NCBI GenBank assembly: GCA_017643325.1
Contig: JAEPNS010000028.1
Location: 7,078 to 14,057, forward strand
From: Alphaproteobacteria bacterium
GTDB taxonomy: Bacteria; Pseudomonadota; Alphaproteobacteria; UBA6615
DNA: 6,980 bases
Direction: 5' to 3'
Below the pieces are notes generated by a model. That model made no database searches, had not been told where the DNA came from, and saw nothing but the letters and a program-made list of their open reading frames with translations. Shown here one piece after another: positions 1 to 5,912 of the stretch (position 1 is its first letter; each line of letters starts with the position of its first letter). Position numbers and translations under genes: made by a program.

Positions 1-2002
1 AGGCGGTCTCGGTCAGGAAGATTTCCTGCACGACCAGGTGATCGAGCGACGCAAGGCCCTGCCGGGCGTGGTGTTGGTCCGGGTCGGACATGGCCGGGTT
101 CTCGCCCATGACGTACATGCCCCGGATCTCGCCTTCGCGCGCGGCGTCCATGATCTCGACCACGGTGAGGCCCGGCTTGTCGTCCAGCCCCTCGACCCCC
201 CAGAGCGCCTCGAAGCGTGCGCGGGCATCGGGATCGGCGACCGACTGGTAGTCCGGATAGACCATGGGGATCAGGCCCGAGTCCGACGCGCCCTGCACGT
301 TGTTCTGGCCGCGCAGAGGGTGCAGGCCGGTGCCGGGGCGGCCGACCTGTCCGGTCATCAGCGCCAGCGAGATCAGGCAGCGGGCATTGTCGGTGCCGTG
401 GACCGACTGCGAGATCCCCATGCCCCAGAAGATGATGGACCGCTCGGACGTGGCATAGGTGCGCGCGACGGTGCGGATGGTTTCCGAATCGACGCCGCAG
501 ACCTCGGCCATACGCTCCGGGTCAAAATCCGCAAGCGACTCCCGCAGGGCCTGATAGCCCTCGGTGTAGCCGGCGATGTACTGGTCGTCGACGAGGCCTT
601 CGGCGACGATCACATGCATCATGGCGTTGAGCAGCGCCACGTCGGTGCCCGGCTTGAATTGCAGGAAGTGGTCGGCGTGGCGGGTCAGCGCGTAGCCGCG
701 CGGATCGATGGTGATCAGAGTTGCGCCGCGTTTGGCGGCGGCCTTCAGGTAGGTCGCGGCGACCGGGTGGTTCTCGGTCGGCCGCGCGCCGATGACAATG
801 ATGCAGTCGCTGTCCTCGGCCGCCGTGAACGGGGCCGTGACCGCGCCGGAGCCGATGGTCTCCATCAGCGCCGCGACCGAGCTCGCATGGCAGAGCCGGG
901 TGCAGTGGTCGACATTGTTGGTGCGGAAGGCGGTGCGGATCAGCTTCTGGAAGAGATACGCCTCCTCATTCGAGCCCTTGGCCGAGCCGAAACCGGCAAT
1001 GGCCTGTCCGCCGTGCGTGTCGCGCACCTTCGCGAGCCCGGCGGCAGCAAGCTCCAGCGCCTCCTCCCACGTCGCCTCGCGGAAGTGGGTCGAGGGATCG
1101 GCGGGGTCGACTTCGTCGTCCCAGCGCTTGCCGACGCCGTCCTTGCGGATCAGCGGGACGGTCAGGCGATGCGGGTGATGCACGTAATCCAGCCCGAAGC
1201 GGCCCTTCACGCACAGGCGCTGCTCGTTGGCCGGGCCGTTCCGCCCGTCGACCTTCACGATCCGGTCGTCCTTCAGGTGGTAGGTGACCTGGCAGCCGAC
1301 GCCGCAGAAGGGGCAGACGCTGTCGACGGTCCGCTCCGTCGCGCCAATGCCGACGCCGTCTTCGTCGAGCATCGTGGCTGGCAGGAGCGCGCCCGTCGGG
1401 CAGGCCTGCACGCACTCTCCGCAGGCTACGCAGGTGGACGCGCCCATGGGGTCGTCGAAGTCGAACACGATCTTCGAGTCCGCGCCCCGCATGGCCATCC
1501 CAATCACGTCGTTCGACTGCACCTCGCGGCAGGCGCGCACACACAGGTTGCAGTGGATACAGGCGTCGAGGTTGACCGCCATGGCCGTGTGGCTGGAATC
1601 CGGCGCGGGCCGCTCGCCTTTCGGGAACCGGCTGGCGGAAACGCCGGTGCGGTCGGCCCACTGCCAGAATTTCGAGCCCGGGTCGGGTGCTGTGGCGCGG
1701 TCCGGCTGGTCGGCGGCGAGCATCTCGATCACCATCTCGCGGGCCTTCGCGGCACGTTCGGCGGTGGTCGAGACTTCCATGCCGTCGGTCGGCTGGCGCA
1801 GGCACGACGCGGCGAGCACCCGCTCGCCCTCGATATGGACCATGCAGGCGCGGCAATTGCCGTCGGGCCGGTAGCCGGGCTCGGGCGCGTAGCACAGGTG
1901 GGGAATGTCGATCCCCTCGCGCGCGGCGACCTGCCAGATCGTCTCGCCCGGTTCTGCGGTGACCGTGCGGCGGTCGAGGGTAAAGGTGATGCGTTCGCTC
2001 AT
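1..2002 (-). CDS. fdsA: NAD-dependent formate dehydrogenase, molybdenum/iron-sulfur alpha subunit (partial, C-terminus beyond left edge)
   Basis: Catalytic subunit of cytoplasmic NAD-dependent formate dehydrogenase: oxidises formate to CO2 at a bis-MGD molybdenum centre and passes electrons along iron-sulfur clusters to FdsB. The frame is open for 667 codons from ATG 2002 to the window edge; the family is usually about 920-980 residues, so the molybdopterin-dinucleotide-binding C-terminus is missing here only because the window ends. Domains in order: NuoG-like [2Fe-2S] domain (C37, C50, C53, C67); double [4Fe-4S] ferredoxin domain (C148/151/154/158 and C191/194/197/201); catalytic-domain [4Fe-4S] site (C230, C233, C237, C264, around CPFCGVGC); active site CTRLCHASS with C371 and H372; then WGMGISQ and GQNNVQGASD motifs. 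A cysteine replaces the selenocysteine of E. coli FdhF. The start gives MSERITFTLD, as in FdsA proteins; no good Shine-Dalgarno precedes it. Its usual partner fdsB is 3.9 kb upstream rather than adjacent. Confidence 0.95.
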   Translation of the reverse strand, partial: MSERITFTLDRRTVTAEPGETIWQVAAREGIDIPHLCYAPEPGYRPDGNCRACMVHIEGERVLAASCLRQPTDGMEVSTTAERAAKAREMVIEMLAADQPDRATAPDPGSKFWQWADRTGVSASRFPKGERPAPDSSHTAMAVNLDACIHCNLCVRACREVQSNDVIGMAMRGADSKIVFDFDDPMGASTCVACGECVQACPTGALLPATMLDEDGVGIGATERTVDSVCPFCGVGCQVTYHLKDDRIVKVDGRNGPANEQRLCVKGRFGLDYVHHPHRLTVPLIRKDGVGKRWDDEVDPADPSTHFREATWEEALELAAAGLAKVRDTHGGQAIAGFGSAKGSNEEAYLFQKLIRTAFRTNNVDHCTRLCHASSVAALMETIGSGAVTAPFTAAEDSDCIIVIGARPTENHPVAATYLKAAAKRGATLITIDPRGYALTRHADHFLQFKPGTDVALLNAMMHVIVAEGLVDDQYIAGYTEGYQALRESLADFDPERMAEVCGVDSETIRTVARTYATSERSIIFWGMGISQSVHGTDNARCLISLALMTGQVGRPGTGLHPLRGQNNVQGASDSGLIPMVYPDYQSVADPDARARFEALWGVEGLDDKPGLTVVEIMDAAREGEIRGMYVMGENPAMSDPDQHHARQGLASLDHLVVQEIFLTETA

Positions 2003-2059
2003 GGCGGAATCGTGCCGTGCGGGCACTGGATAAGTCCAGCCCCAACCGTTCCAAAGGTC

Positions 2060-2149
2060 GTCACCCCTGCGAAGGCAGGGGTCCATTGACTCAAACAGTT
2101 GCCCGGTCAGGCATCTGCGTTAATGGATTCCTGCTTTCGCAGCACTGAC
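2060..2149. repeat. Intergenic palindromic (REP/BIME-like) repeat, two inverted arms
   Basis: Two 30-base arms, 2060-2089 and 2120-2149, are inverted relative to each other and match at about 23 of 30 positions, separated by a 30-base spacer. Each arm has its own small hairpin: ACCCCTGC / GCAGGGGT (8 bp, GAAG loop, 2063-2082) and CTGC / GCAG (2131-2142). Both arms carry a GTCA outer end and an ATCCATT/GTCCATT inner part. Read on the plus strand, the left arm encodes VTPAKAGVH, a string often seen where such dispersed repeats are translated by mistake in alphaproteobacterial genomes. It lies between the FKBP gene and fdsA, within the minus-strand transcript path. It may trim or stabilise the FKBP mRNA 3' end, but there is no T-tract to make it a normal terminator. 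Confidence 0.75.
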
Positions 2150-2179
2150 AAGAGGATTGGCTGCAACCGGAAATGCGTC

Positions 2180-2635
2180 CTACCGCACCTCGATCAGCTC
2201 CACGTCAAACATCAAGGTCGCGTTGGGCGGGATGACGCCGCCCGCGCCGCGCGCGCCGTAGCCGAGGCCCGGCGGGATGATAAGTGTACGCTTGCCGCCC
2301 GGGCGCATGCCCGCAACGCCCTCGTCCCAGCCCTTGATGACCCGGCCCGCGCCGAGCGGGAAGGAGAAGGGCTGGTTGCGGTCTAGAGAGGAGTCGAACT
2401 TGTTGCCCTTCTCGCCGTCATTGTAGAGCCAGCCGGTGTAATGGACGACAACGTTGTCGCCCGCTTCCGCCTTCTCGCCCGCGCCGGCCTCGTGGTCGAT
2501 GTAGCGCAGGCCGCTGGACGTGGTGATCGTGTCCTGGGCGTCGGAATTCTCGGTCATGGCAATCACAAGTGCCGCGGCGAGAACCGCCGCCGGCATCCAT
2601 CTGGTCAGGGTGGTGAGGGCGTGTCGCAACTTCAT
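2180..2635 (-). CDS. FKBP-type peptidyl-prolyl cis-trans isomerase, exported
   Basis: A 151-residue single-domain FKBP, catalysing proline isomerisation during protein folding, probably in the periplasm. Residues 1-33 look like a signal peptide: basic start (MKLRHAL), hydrophobic AAVLAAALVIA, and a likely cut after SDA, before QD. The FKBP domain covers roughly 42-151. The pocket residues known from FKBP12 are all present in order: Y66, F80, D81, F90, V99, I100, W103, Y126 and F143, so it should be active and FK506-sensitive in principle. An excellent ribosome site, GGAGGA at 2646-2641, sits five bases before the ATG and fixes the start. It follows the acetyltransferase gene on the same strand after 84 bases that hold a strong hairpin, and precedes fdsA. 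An initiation at internal M27 would give a cytoplasmic form but lacks the ribosome-site support of M1. Confidence 0.93.
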   Translation of the reverse strand: MKLRHALTTLTRWMPAAVLAAALVIAMTENSDAQDTITTSSGLRYIDHEAGAGEKAEAGDNVVVHYTGWLYNDGEKGNKFDSSLDRNQPFSFPLGAGRVIKGWDEGVAGMRPGGKRTLIIPPGLGYGARGAGGVIPPNATLMFDVELIEVR

Positions 2636-2658
2636 GGGACTCCTCCGAAAACGGGCGT

Positions 2659-2691
2659 GCGGGACCGGGTCGTGGTGTAACCCGGTCCCGC
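2659..2691 (-). repeat. Perfect 12-bp hairpin between acetyltransferase and FKBP genes
   Basis: GCGGGACCGGGT (2659-2670) and ACCCGGTCCCGC (2680-2691) are exact reverse complements with a 9-base loop. On the minus strand the stem ends 12 bases before the FKBP ribosome site. The nearest T-run (TTTT) begins about eight bases after the stem, so it is not a canonical intrinsic terminator. It could end or protect the acetyltransferase mRNA, stabilise the 5' end of an FKBP mRNA, or bind a protein. The structure is directly visible; the role is inference. Confidence 0.6.
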
Positions 2692-2719
2692 GGCGGCCCG
2701 AAATGTACTGCCCGTGATC

Positions 2720-3172
2720 TTAGCCCGCCCGGCGCGCGAGCACACCCCGCTGGAGCGCGCTGTCGAGCGCGGGCCCGGTGTAGAGGCCCATCGCGTTGGT
2801 CTGTTCGAGGAAGCCGAACTTCTCGTAGAAGGCTTCCTTGCCGAACACCGACGTCAGGAAGATCCGGTCGAAGGGCAGCTTCTGGAGCAGCCCCTCCATG
2901 ATCAGCCGGCCGACGCCGTGGCCCTGGTGTGCCGGATCCACGACGACGTCGAAGACGGATGCGTAGAAGACCCCGTCGGAGGTGGCGCGCGCCGCGCCGA
3001 CCAGATTCTCGCCCTGGAATGCGAAGACCGTCGCGTAGCTGCCGTGGAAGGCGCGCGCGATATCGAACGGCTTGCGGTCGAACAGGTGCGCGTCGGCCAT
3101 GATGTTGGCGAGGCGCCACCAGTCGATGGTCGAGATGTCGTCGCTGAGCGTGTATTCGGTTTGGTCTTGCAT
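2720..3172 (-). CDS. GNAT-family N-acetyltransferase
   Basis: A 150-residue GNAT acetyltransferase, transferring an acetyl group from acetyl-CoA to an amine; the substrate cannot be read from the sequence. The acetyl-CoA loop is QGHGVG at residues 83-88, preceded by the beta strand VFDVVVDP (73-80), and the C-terminal AFYEKFGF (114-121) is the usual motif-B end of the fold. Substrate-side residues at the N-terminus (IDWWRLANIMADAHLF) resemble small bacterial GNATs with an arginine/WW-rich helix, without pointing to a known subfamily. The start at ATG 3172 (MQDQTEYTL) has AGGA about nine bases upstream. An in-frame ATG at 3235 would add 21 residues, but it lies in the loop of a terminator hairpin and gives an unlikely cysteine/proline-rich extension, so it was rejected. 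Transcription must either start within the 44 bases after that terminator or read through it. Confidence 0.88.
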   Translation of the reverse strand: MQDQTEYTLSDDISTIDWWRLANIMADAHLFDRKPFDIARAFHGSYATVFAFQGENLVGAARATSDGVFYASVFDVVVDPAHQGHGVGRLIMEGLLQKLPFDRIFLTSVFGKEAFYEKFGFLEQTNAMGLYTGPALDSALQRGVLARRAG

Positions 3173-3199
3173 GGTCCGGTCCTCGTTTTTGGGAGGTTT

Positions 3200-3245
3200 C
3201 GCCGGCGCACATGCACAAAAAAAACCGCCGTGCATGTTGCCGGCG
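3200..3245. repeat. Long inverted repeat enclosing the terminator T-tract
   Basis: CGCCGGC (3200-3206) plus ACATGCAC (3209-3216) are complementary to GTGCATGT (3230-3237) plus GCCGGCG (3239-3245). That gives 15 paired bases with a 2-by-1 internal loop (GC against T), around a 13-base centre that contains the eight A/T pairs. The right arm overlaps the stem and loop of the 3225-3246 terminator hairpin, so in minus-strand RNA the two structures exclude each other. The longer one can only form after polymerase has passed the T-tract. It would then cap the 5' side of a read-through acetyltransferase mRNA, 16 or so bases before its ribosome site. Confidence 0.65.
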
Positions 3246-3246
3246 G
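3217..3246 (-). terminator. Intrinsic terminator, minus strand
   Basis: On the minus strand, stem CCGCCG / CGGCGG (3246-3241 with 3230-3225) with a 10-base loop is followed at once by eight T residues (3224-3217). This is a textbook Rho-independent terminator. It ends the short transcription unit that starts near 3371 and would also stop antisense read-through coming from fdsB. Because it lies 45 bases before the acetyltransferase start, it could act as an attenuator of that gene. Confidence 0.8.
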
Positions 3247-3274
3247 TCCTTCGATCGTCGCGCTGTGATGGGTG

Positions 3275-3370
3275 TCAGGCCATCGGATCAGCACGCAAGG
3301 GACCGCCCCACGTCGCGCGTCGCGCGACGAGTTTCCACATCAGATTCATGATGGCGATCCGGTCGTACAT
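3275..3370 (-). CDS. Small ORF (31 codons) between a promoter and a terminator; possible leader peptide or small protein
   Basis: ATG 3370 to TGA 3275 encodes 31 residues starting MYDRIAIMNLMWKLVARR and ending GGPLRADPMA; it is basic, with two tryptophans and no run of one amino acid as in classic amino-acid attenuators. A sigma70-like promoter sits seven bases upstream of the first ATG, which implies a leaderless message. Alternatively translation begins at Met8 (ATG 3349), preceded by GGA at about eight bases, giving a 24-residue product. The stop is 28 bases before the terminator hairpin, so promoter, ORF and terminator make a unit of about 155 bases. I do not recognise the peptide. The unit may equally be a small non-coding RNA; coding status is a guess based on layout. 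Confidence 0.4.
   Translation of the reverse strand: MYDRIAIMNLMWKLVARRATWGGPLRADPMA
3311..3329. repeat. Perfect 19-base inverted repeat inside the small ORF
   Basis: CGTCGCGCG and CGCGCGACG flank a single central base (3320), giving nine complementary bases on each side. As RNA, a few central pairs must open to form a loop. It lies mid-way between the minus-strand promoter and terminator and would give the short transcript an internal hairpin. Confidence 0.55.
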
Positions 3371-3377
3371 GGCGCGG

Positions 3378-3406
3378 CTTGTAGGCGCGTTTCCCGGCGG
3401 GGTCAA
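3378..3406 (-). promoter_or_regulatory. Sigma70-type promoter for the minus-strand small unit
   Basis: TTGACC (3406-3401), a 17-base spacer, then TACAAG (3383-3378). Spacing is ideal and the -35 box is near consensus; the -10 box matches moderately. A start about seven bases downstream falls at or next to ATG 3370. Confidence 0.55.
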
Positions 3407-3423
3407 CCACGGATTGGGTTGAC
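3402..3423. promoter_or_regulatory. Dyad formed by two back-to-back -35 boxes (possible operator)
   Basis: GTCAACC (3402-3408) and GGTTGAC (3417-3423) are exact reverse complements around an 8-base centre. The two arms contain the -35 boxes of the divergent minus and plus promoters. A dimeric regulator binding here would control both directions; this is inferred from symmetry only. Confidence 0.4.
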
Positions 3424-3447
3424 GCTCTCCGGCAGGCGCGCAAGCAT
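3419..3447 (+). promoter_or_regulatory. Candidate promoter for the tandem YCII gene
   Basis: TTGACG (3419-3424), which fits the alphaproteobacterial TTGACGS -35 consensus, is followed after 17 bases by AAGCAT (3442-3447), a weak -10. A start near 3454 would leave a leader of about 24 bases including the GGGGGA ribosome site. Confidence 0.4.
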
Positions 3448-3477
3448 CGTCAAAACCGCGCGAATTCGGGGGAAACG

Positions 3478-4161
3478 ATGAGCGACGAGAAAATCACCGG
3501 CTACCAGCCCGACGACCCGCGCTATGGCCTGACGCCGGAGGAACTCAAGCAGTATTACCGCGACAAGCCGCAGCAATGGGCGATCGTCGCCTGGCACAAA
3601 CCCGGCACCGAGGCGGCGCGCACCGATGCGTTGGGGGCGCAGAAACAGTACGCGAAGACCCTCGGCGACCGTCTGATCGGCTACGGCCAGATTGTCGACG
3701 ACGAGGATGAAAACGATATCCGTGCGACGACATGGTTTGCGCAGCTCGATGGCCGTGAGGCAGTCGAGGCGTTCATGGCCGATGACCCGTTTGCCAAGGC
3801 AGGCGTGTACGGTGATATCGACATCCGGCGCTGGTCCAACAGTTTCCTCAAGCGGCAGGCGGACTATGAACGCAAGGGTGAGAACCAGTACCTGTATTTC
3901 GGCTGGAAGATCGAGGATGCCGCTCCGTTCATCGCCGTGCACCTGAAGGACCATGAGGACTACTTCAAGGCGCATGAAGACCGCTTCATCTTTCGTGGAC
4001 CGCTTCGTTCGCCAGACGGGACAGAAAATGTCGGCTCGGCACTGATGATCGAGCTGCCCGACCGGGCGGCGGCGGACGCCTTCTGGGCAAACGAACCGTT
4101 TGCAGCAAACGGGGGATATCAGGACGACTTCCGTATCTACAGGTGGGTCTTTGGCGACTAG
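3478..4161 (+). CDS. Tandem YCII-domain protein (two fused YciI-like domains)
   Basis: A 227-residue soluble protein with two copies of a YciI-like (dimeric alpha/beta, ferredoxin-like) fold. Domain 1, residues about 32-120, has the typical WAIVAWHKPGT opening, the LGDRLIGYGQIVDD turn and the AFMADDPFAKAGVYGDIDIRRW ending in a split of beta strands. Domain 2, about 137-225, repeats this as YLYFGWKI, HEDRFIFRGPL and AFWANEPFAANGGY followed by FRIYRW. YciI-like proteins are mostly single-domain dimers of unknown or lyase/dehydrochlorinase-type function, with a His-Asp pair proposed as catalytic; H40 and H155 to H166 are the visible histidines. The fused form probably builds the usual dimer within one chain. 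The ATG has GGGGGA five bases upstream. The first 30 residues are a charged extension outside the domain. No substrate can be named. The gene is transcribed away from the acetyltransferase and ends in its own terminator. Confidence 0.85.
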   Translation: MSDEKITGYQPDDPRYGLTPEELKQYYRDKPQQWAIVAWHKPGTEAARTDALGAQKQYAKTLGDRLIGYGQIVDDEDENDIRATTWFAQLDGREAVEAFMADDPFAKAGVYGDIDIRRWSNSFLKRQADYERKGENQYLYFGWKIEDAAPFIAVHLKDHEDYFKAHEDRFIFRGPLRSPDGTENVGSALMIELPDRAAADAFWANEPFAANGGYQDDFRIYRWVFGD

Positions 4162-4175
4162 CATTCGCCAATTTT
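4151..4175 (+). terminator. Intrinsic terminator overlapping the YCII gene stop codon
   Basis: TTGGCGA (4151-4157) and TCGCCAA (4165-4171) form a perfect 7-bp stem with a 7-base loop and run into TTTT (4172-4175). The TAG stop (4159-4161) lies in the loop. The T-run is short, so efficiency may be moderate, but it separates this gene from the downstream kinase, which then needs its own promoter in 4176-4312; I see no convincing one there. Confidence 0.6.
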
Positions 4176-4312
4176 GGGAGTAGATTGTGTCGCGCCTCAC
4201 CTGCGCGGGCCGTTAACCACGAGGTATCATTGTATGTTTTCTCGCGATCCGGACTGGGGTAAACGCGCCGCGCAGCGCGGGTGTTCGAGGAAAAACAGCA
4301 ATTAGCGGGAAT

Positions 4313-5905
4313 GTGACCAGCACCGGCGACCAGACACTCGGACTTGACCCGACCGGATGGACCTATCTCTCCGATCCCGTGTGGGTGTTCGACCTCGCCC
4401 GATGCAGGATGGTCTGGGGAAATCGTGCCGCGCTCGAATTCTGGCACGCGGATTCGCTTGAGGAGCTGTGCGGGCGCGACATGAGTGATATGTCCGACGC
4501 GGCCCGCAACCGTCTCACCGAGTATGCGGAACGCTTTTCGCATGGCGAATCCATCGACGCCACATGGACCCTTTATCCCGGTGACGCCATGCGATCGGTA
4601 CGATGCCGGCTTGCCGGTGTGCCCCTGCGTGACGGGACCGTTGCCATGCTGGTGAATGTTGTCGAACTGCTCGATGAGCCCGGTGGCGAAGCAGAGAACA
4701 CGCATATAGTGGAGGAACTGCGCGAAGCGCGTGACGGGCTCGCGAGGGCCGAGGCGCGCTATCTGGCGTTCGTTCAGGCGGGGTCCGACTGGCTCTGGGA
4801 AACCGACGACCACCACCGATTTGTCTATGTGTCGCCCAGTATCAAGCGCCACCTCGATTTCGAGATGCAGCGCTATCTGGGCAAGACCCGGATCGAAATC
4901 GCGAAGGAGTTCGGATACGACCTCGACGTGGAAGGCAGTGAACAGAAGTGGCGTGCGCACGAAGAGGATCTCGCGCAACACCGCTCGTTTCGTGACTTCG
5001 AGTATGCCTTCGTACGGTCTGACGGCGAGGACTGCATCGTCTCGATTTCGGGTGACCCGGTGTTCGATTCGAACGGCCGGTTTACAGGCTATCGTGGCAT
5101 TGGACGGGACATCACGCGGCGCGTGCAGGCCGAACGCTACGCAAGCGAGATGCAGCGCGAACGCGATGTCGCTGTAACCGCAAACGCCATGATGAACCAG
5201 TTCCTCGCGACCATGAGCCACGAGCTTCGCACGCCGCTGAATGCCGTCATCGGCTTCTCAGAGGTGATGTCCGAAGAAATGTTCGGCCCGCTCGGAAGCG
5301 AGACCTATCGCGAATACGCGGACAGTATCCACAAGAGCGCTCGCCATCTTCTCGACGTGGTGAGTGATCTACTCAATGTATCGCGGCTCGACGGTGGCGA
5401 GGCGGCGCTGGACATCGAGTGTTTTTCGGCCGACCAGTTTGTGCTCGAAATCATACAGATGACGCGTCCGCTCGTGCAGGGCAGGGCAATCCGTCTTGAG
5501 CACGACGTCTCGGAGGCGACGATGGAAATCGTCGCGGACCGTCGCGGACTGCGCCAGGTGCTCCTCAACCTCGTGTCAAACGCGGTGAAGTTTACGGAGG
5601 AAGGGGGCCTGATCGAACTGCTTTGCATCGGCCTGCCGGATGGCGCGACAAAAATTGTCGTGCGGGATACCGGCTGCGGGATCGAACCCGTGAACCTGCC
5701 CGATGTGTTCGAACCGTTCCGCACCTTTGATCCCATGGTCGCACGGGCAAGCGGAGGCGTCGGGCTCGGTCTGTGGATATGCCGGCGCATCGTCGCGGCG
5801 CATGGAGGCACCATCGACCTGACGAGCACGCCCGGCATCGGGACGACAGTCGAGGTTCGGCTTCCCGGAATCATCCAGGAAAATGTTGACGAACAGGTCG
5901 CGTGA
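4313..5905 (+). CDS. Soluble PAS-PAS sensor histidine kinase
   Basis: A 530-residue histidine kinase that autophosphorylates and passes the phosphate to a response regulator, not present nearby. Order: PAS 1 (about 18-118, WTYLSDPVWVFD to AMLVNVVELLD); a charged helical linker (about 125-150); PAS 2 with PAC tail (about 143-272, DWLWETDDHHRFVYVSPS to GYRGIGRDITRR); HisKA with H-box FLATMSHELRTPLNAVIGFS, phospho-acceptor H303; and HATPase_c with N-box N423 (LVSNAVKF), G1 D452 (DTGCGI) and G2 at 481-486 (GGVGLG). All key residues are intact. No membrane segment or signal peptide is seen, so it senses a cytoplasmic cue through the PAS domains; no cofactor-binding residue is obvious. The start is GTG 4313 with GGGA close upstream; the first ATG inside (residue 33 or so) would cut into PAS 1, and the ATG two bases before is followed at once by TGA. 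It ends seven bases from the converging end of fdsB. Confidence 0.93.
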   Translation: MTSTGDQTLGLDPTGWTYLSDPVWVFDLARCRMVWGNRAALEFWHADSLEELCGRDMSDMSDAARNRLTEYAERFSHGESIDATWTLYPGDAMRSVRCRLAGVPLRDGTVAMLVNVVELLDEPGGEAENTHIVEELREARDGLARAEARYLAFVQAGSDWLWETDDHHRFVYVSPSIKRHLDFEMQRYLGKTRIEIAKEFGYDLDVEGSEQKWRAHEEDLAQHRSFRDFEYAFVRSDGEDCIVSISGDPVFDSNGRFTGYRGIGRDITRRVQAERYASEMQRERDVAVTANAMMNQFLATMSHELRTPLNAVIGFSEVMSEEMFGPLGSETYREYADSIHKSARHLLDVVSDLLNVSRLDGGEAALDIECFSADQFVLEIIQMTRPLVQGRAIRLEHDVSEATMEIVADRRGLRQVLLNLVSNAVKFTEEGGLIELLCIGLPDGATKIVVRDTGCGIEPVNLPDVFEPFRTFDPMVARASGGVGLGLWICRRIVAAHGGTIDLTSTPGIGTTVEVRLPGIIQENVDEQVA

Positions 5906-5912
5906 CGCCGGG

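Noticed and set aside
966..2054. A 362-codon minus-strand frame in fdsA
   Set aside because: It is an arginine-rich frame-shifted shadow of fdsA; the true frame is uninterrupted from 2002 to the window edge, so no frameshift is needed.
38..2089. A 683-codon open frame on the plus strand opposite fdsA
   Set aside because: Its frame is the antisense of a clearly real fdsA with all cofactor motifs; long antisense openings are common in high-GC DNA. Its product is low in recognisable motifs and runs into the intergenic repeat (VTPAKAGVH).
3173..3235. An upstream start (ATG 3235) for the acetyltransferase
   Set aside because: The ATG is in the loop of an intrinsic terminator, has no ribosome site and adds an odd cysteine/proline-rich segment; ATG 3172 has AGGA at a suitable distance.
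3403..4200. A 265-codon open frame on the minus strand opposite the YCII gene
   Set aside because: The plus-strand frame has two clear YCII domains, a good ribosome site and a terminator; the antisense product shows no domain.
4176..4312. Promoter or CtrA-type site (TTAACC, TATGTT) before the kinase
   Set aside because: The spacing (14 bases) is too short for sigma70 and the second TTAA half of a CtrA site is absent; nothing firm could be supported in this gap.
3986..5221. A 411-codon open frame on the minus strand opposite the kinase
   Set aside because: It overlaps both the YCII end and the kinase, whose PAS and HisKA motifs are intact; the antisense product has no family features.
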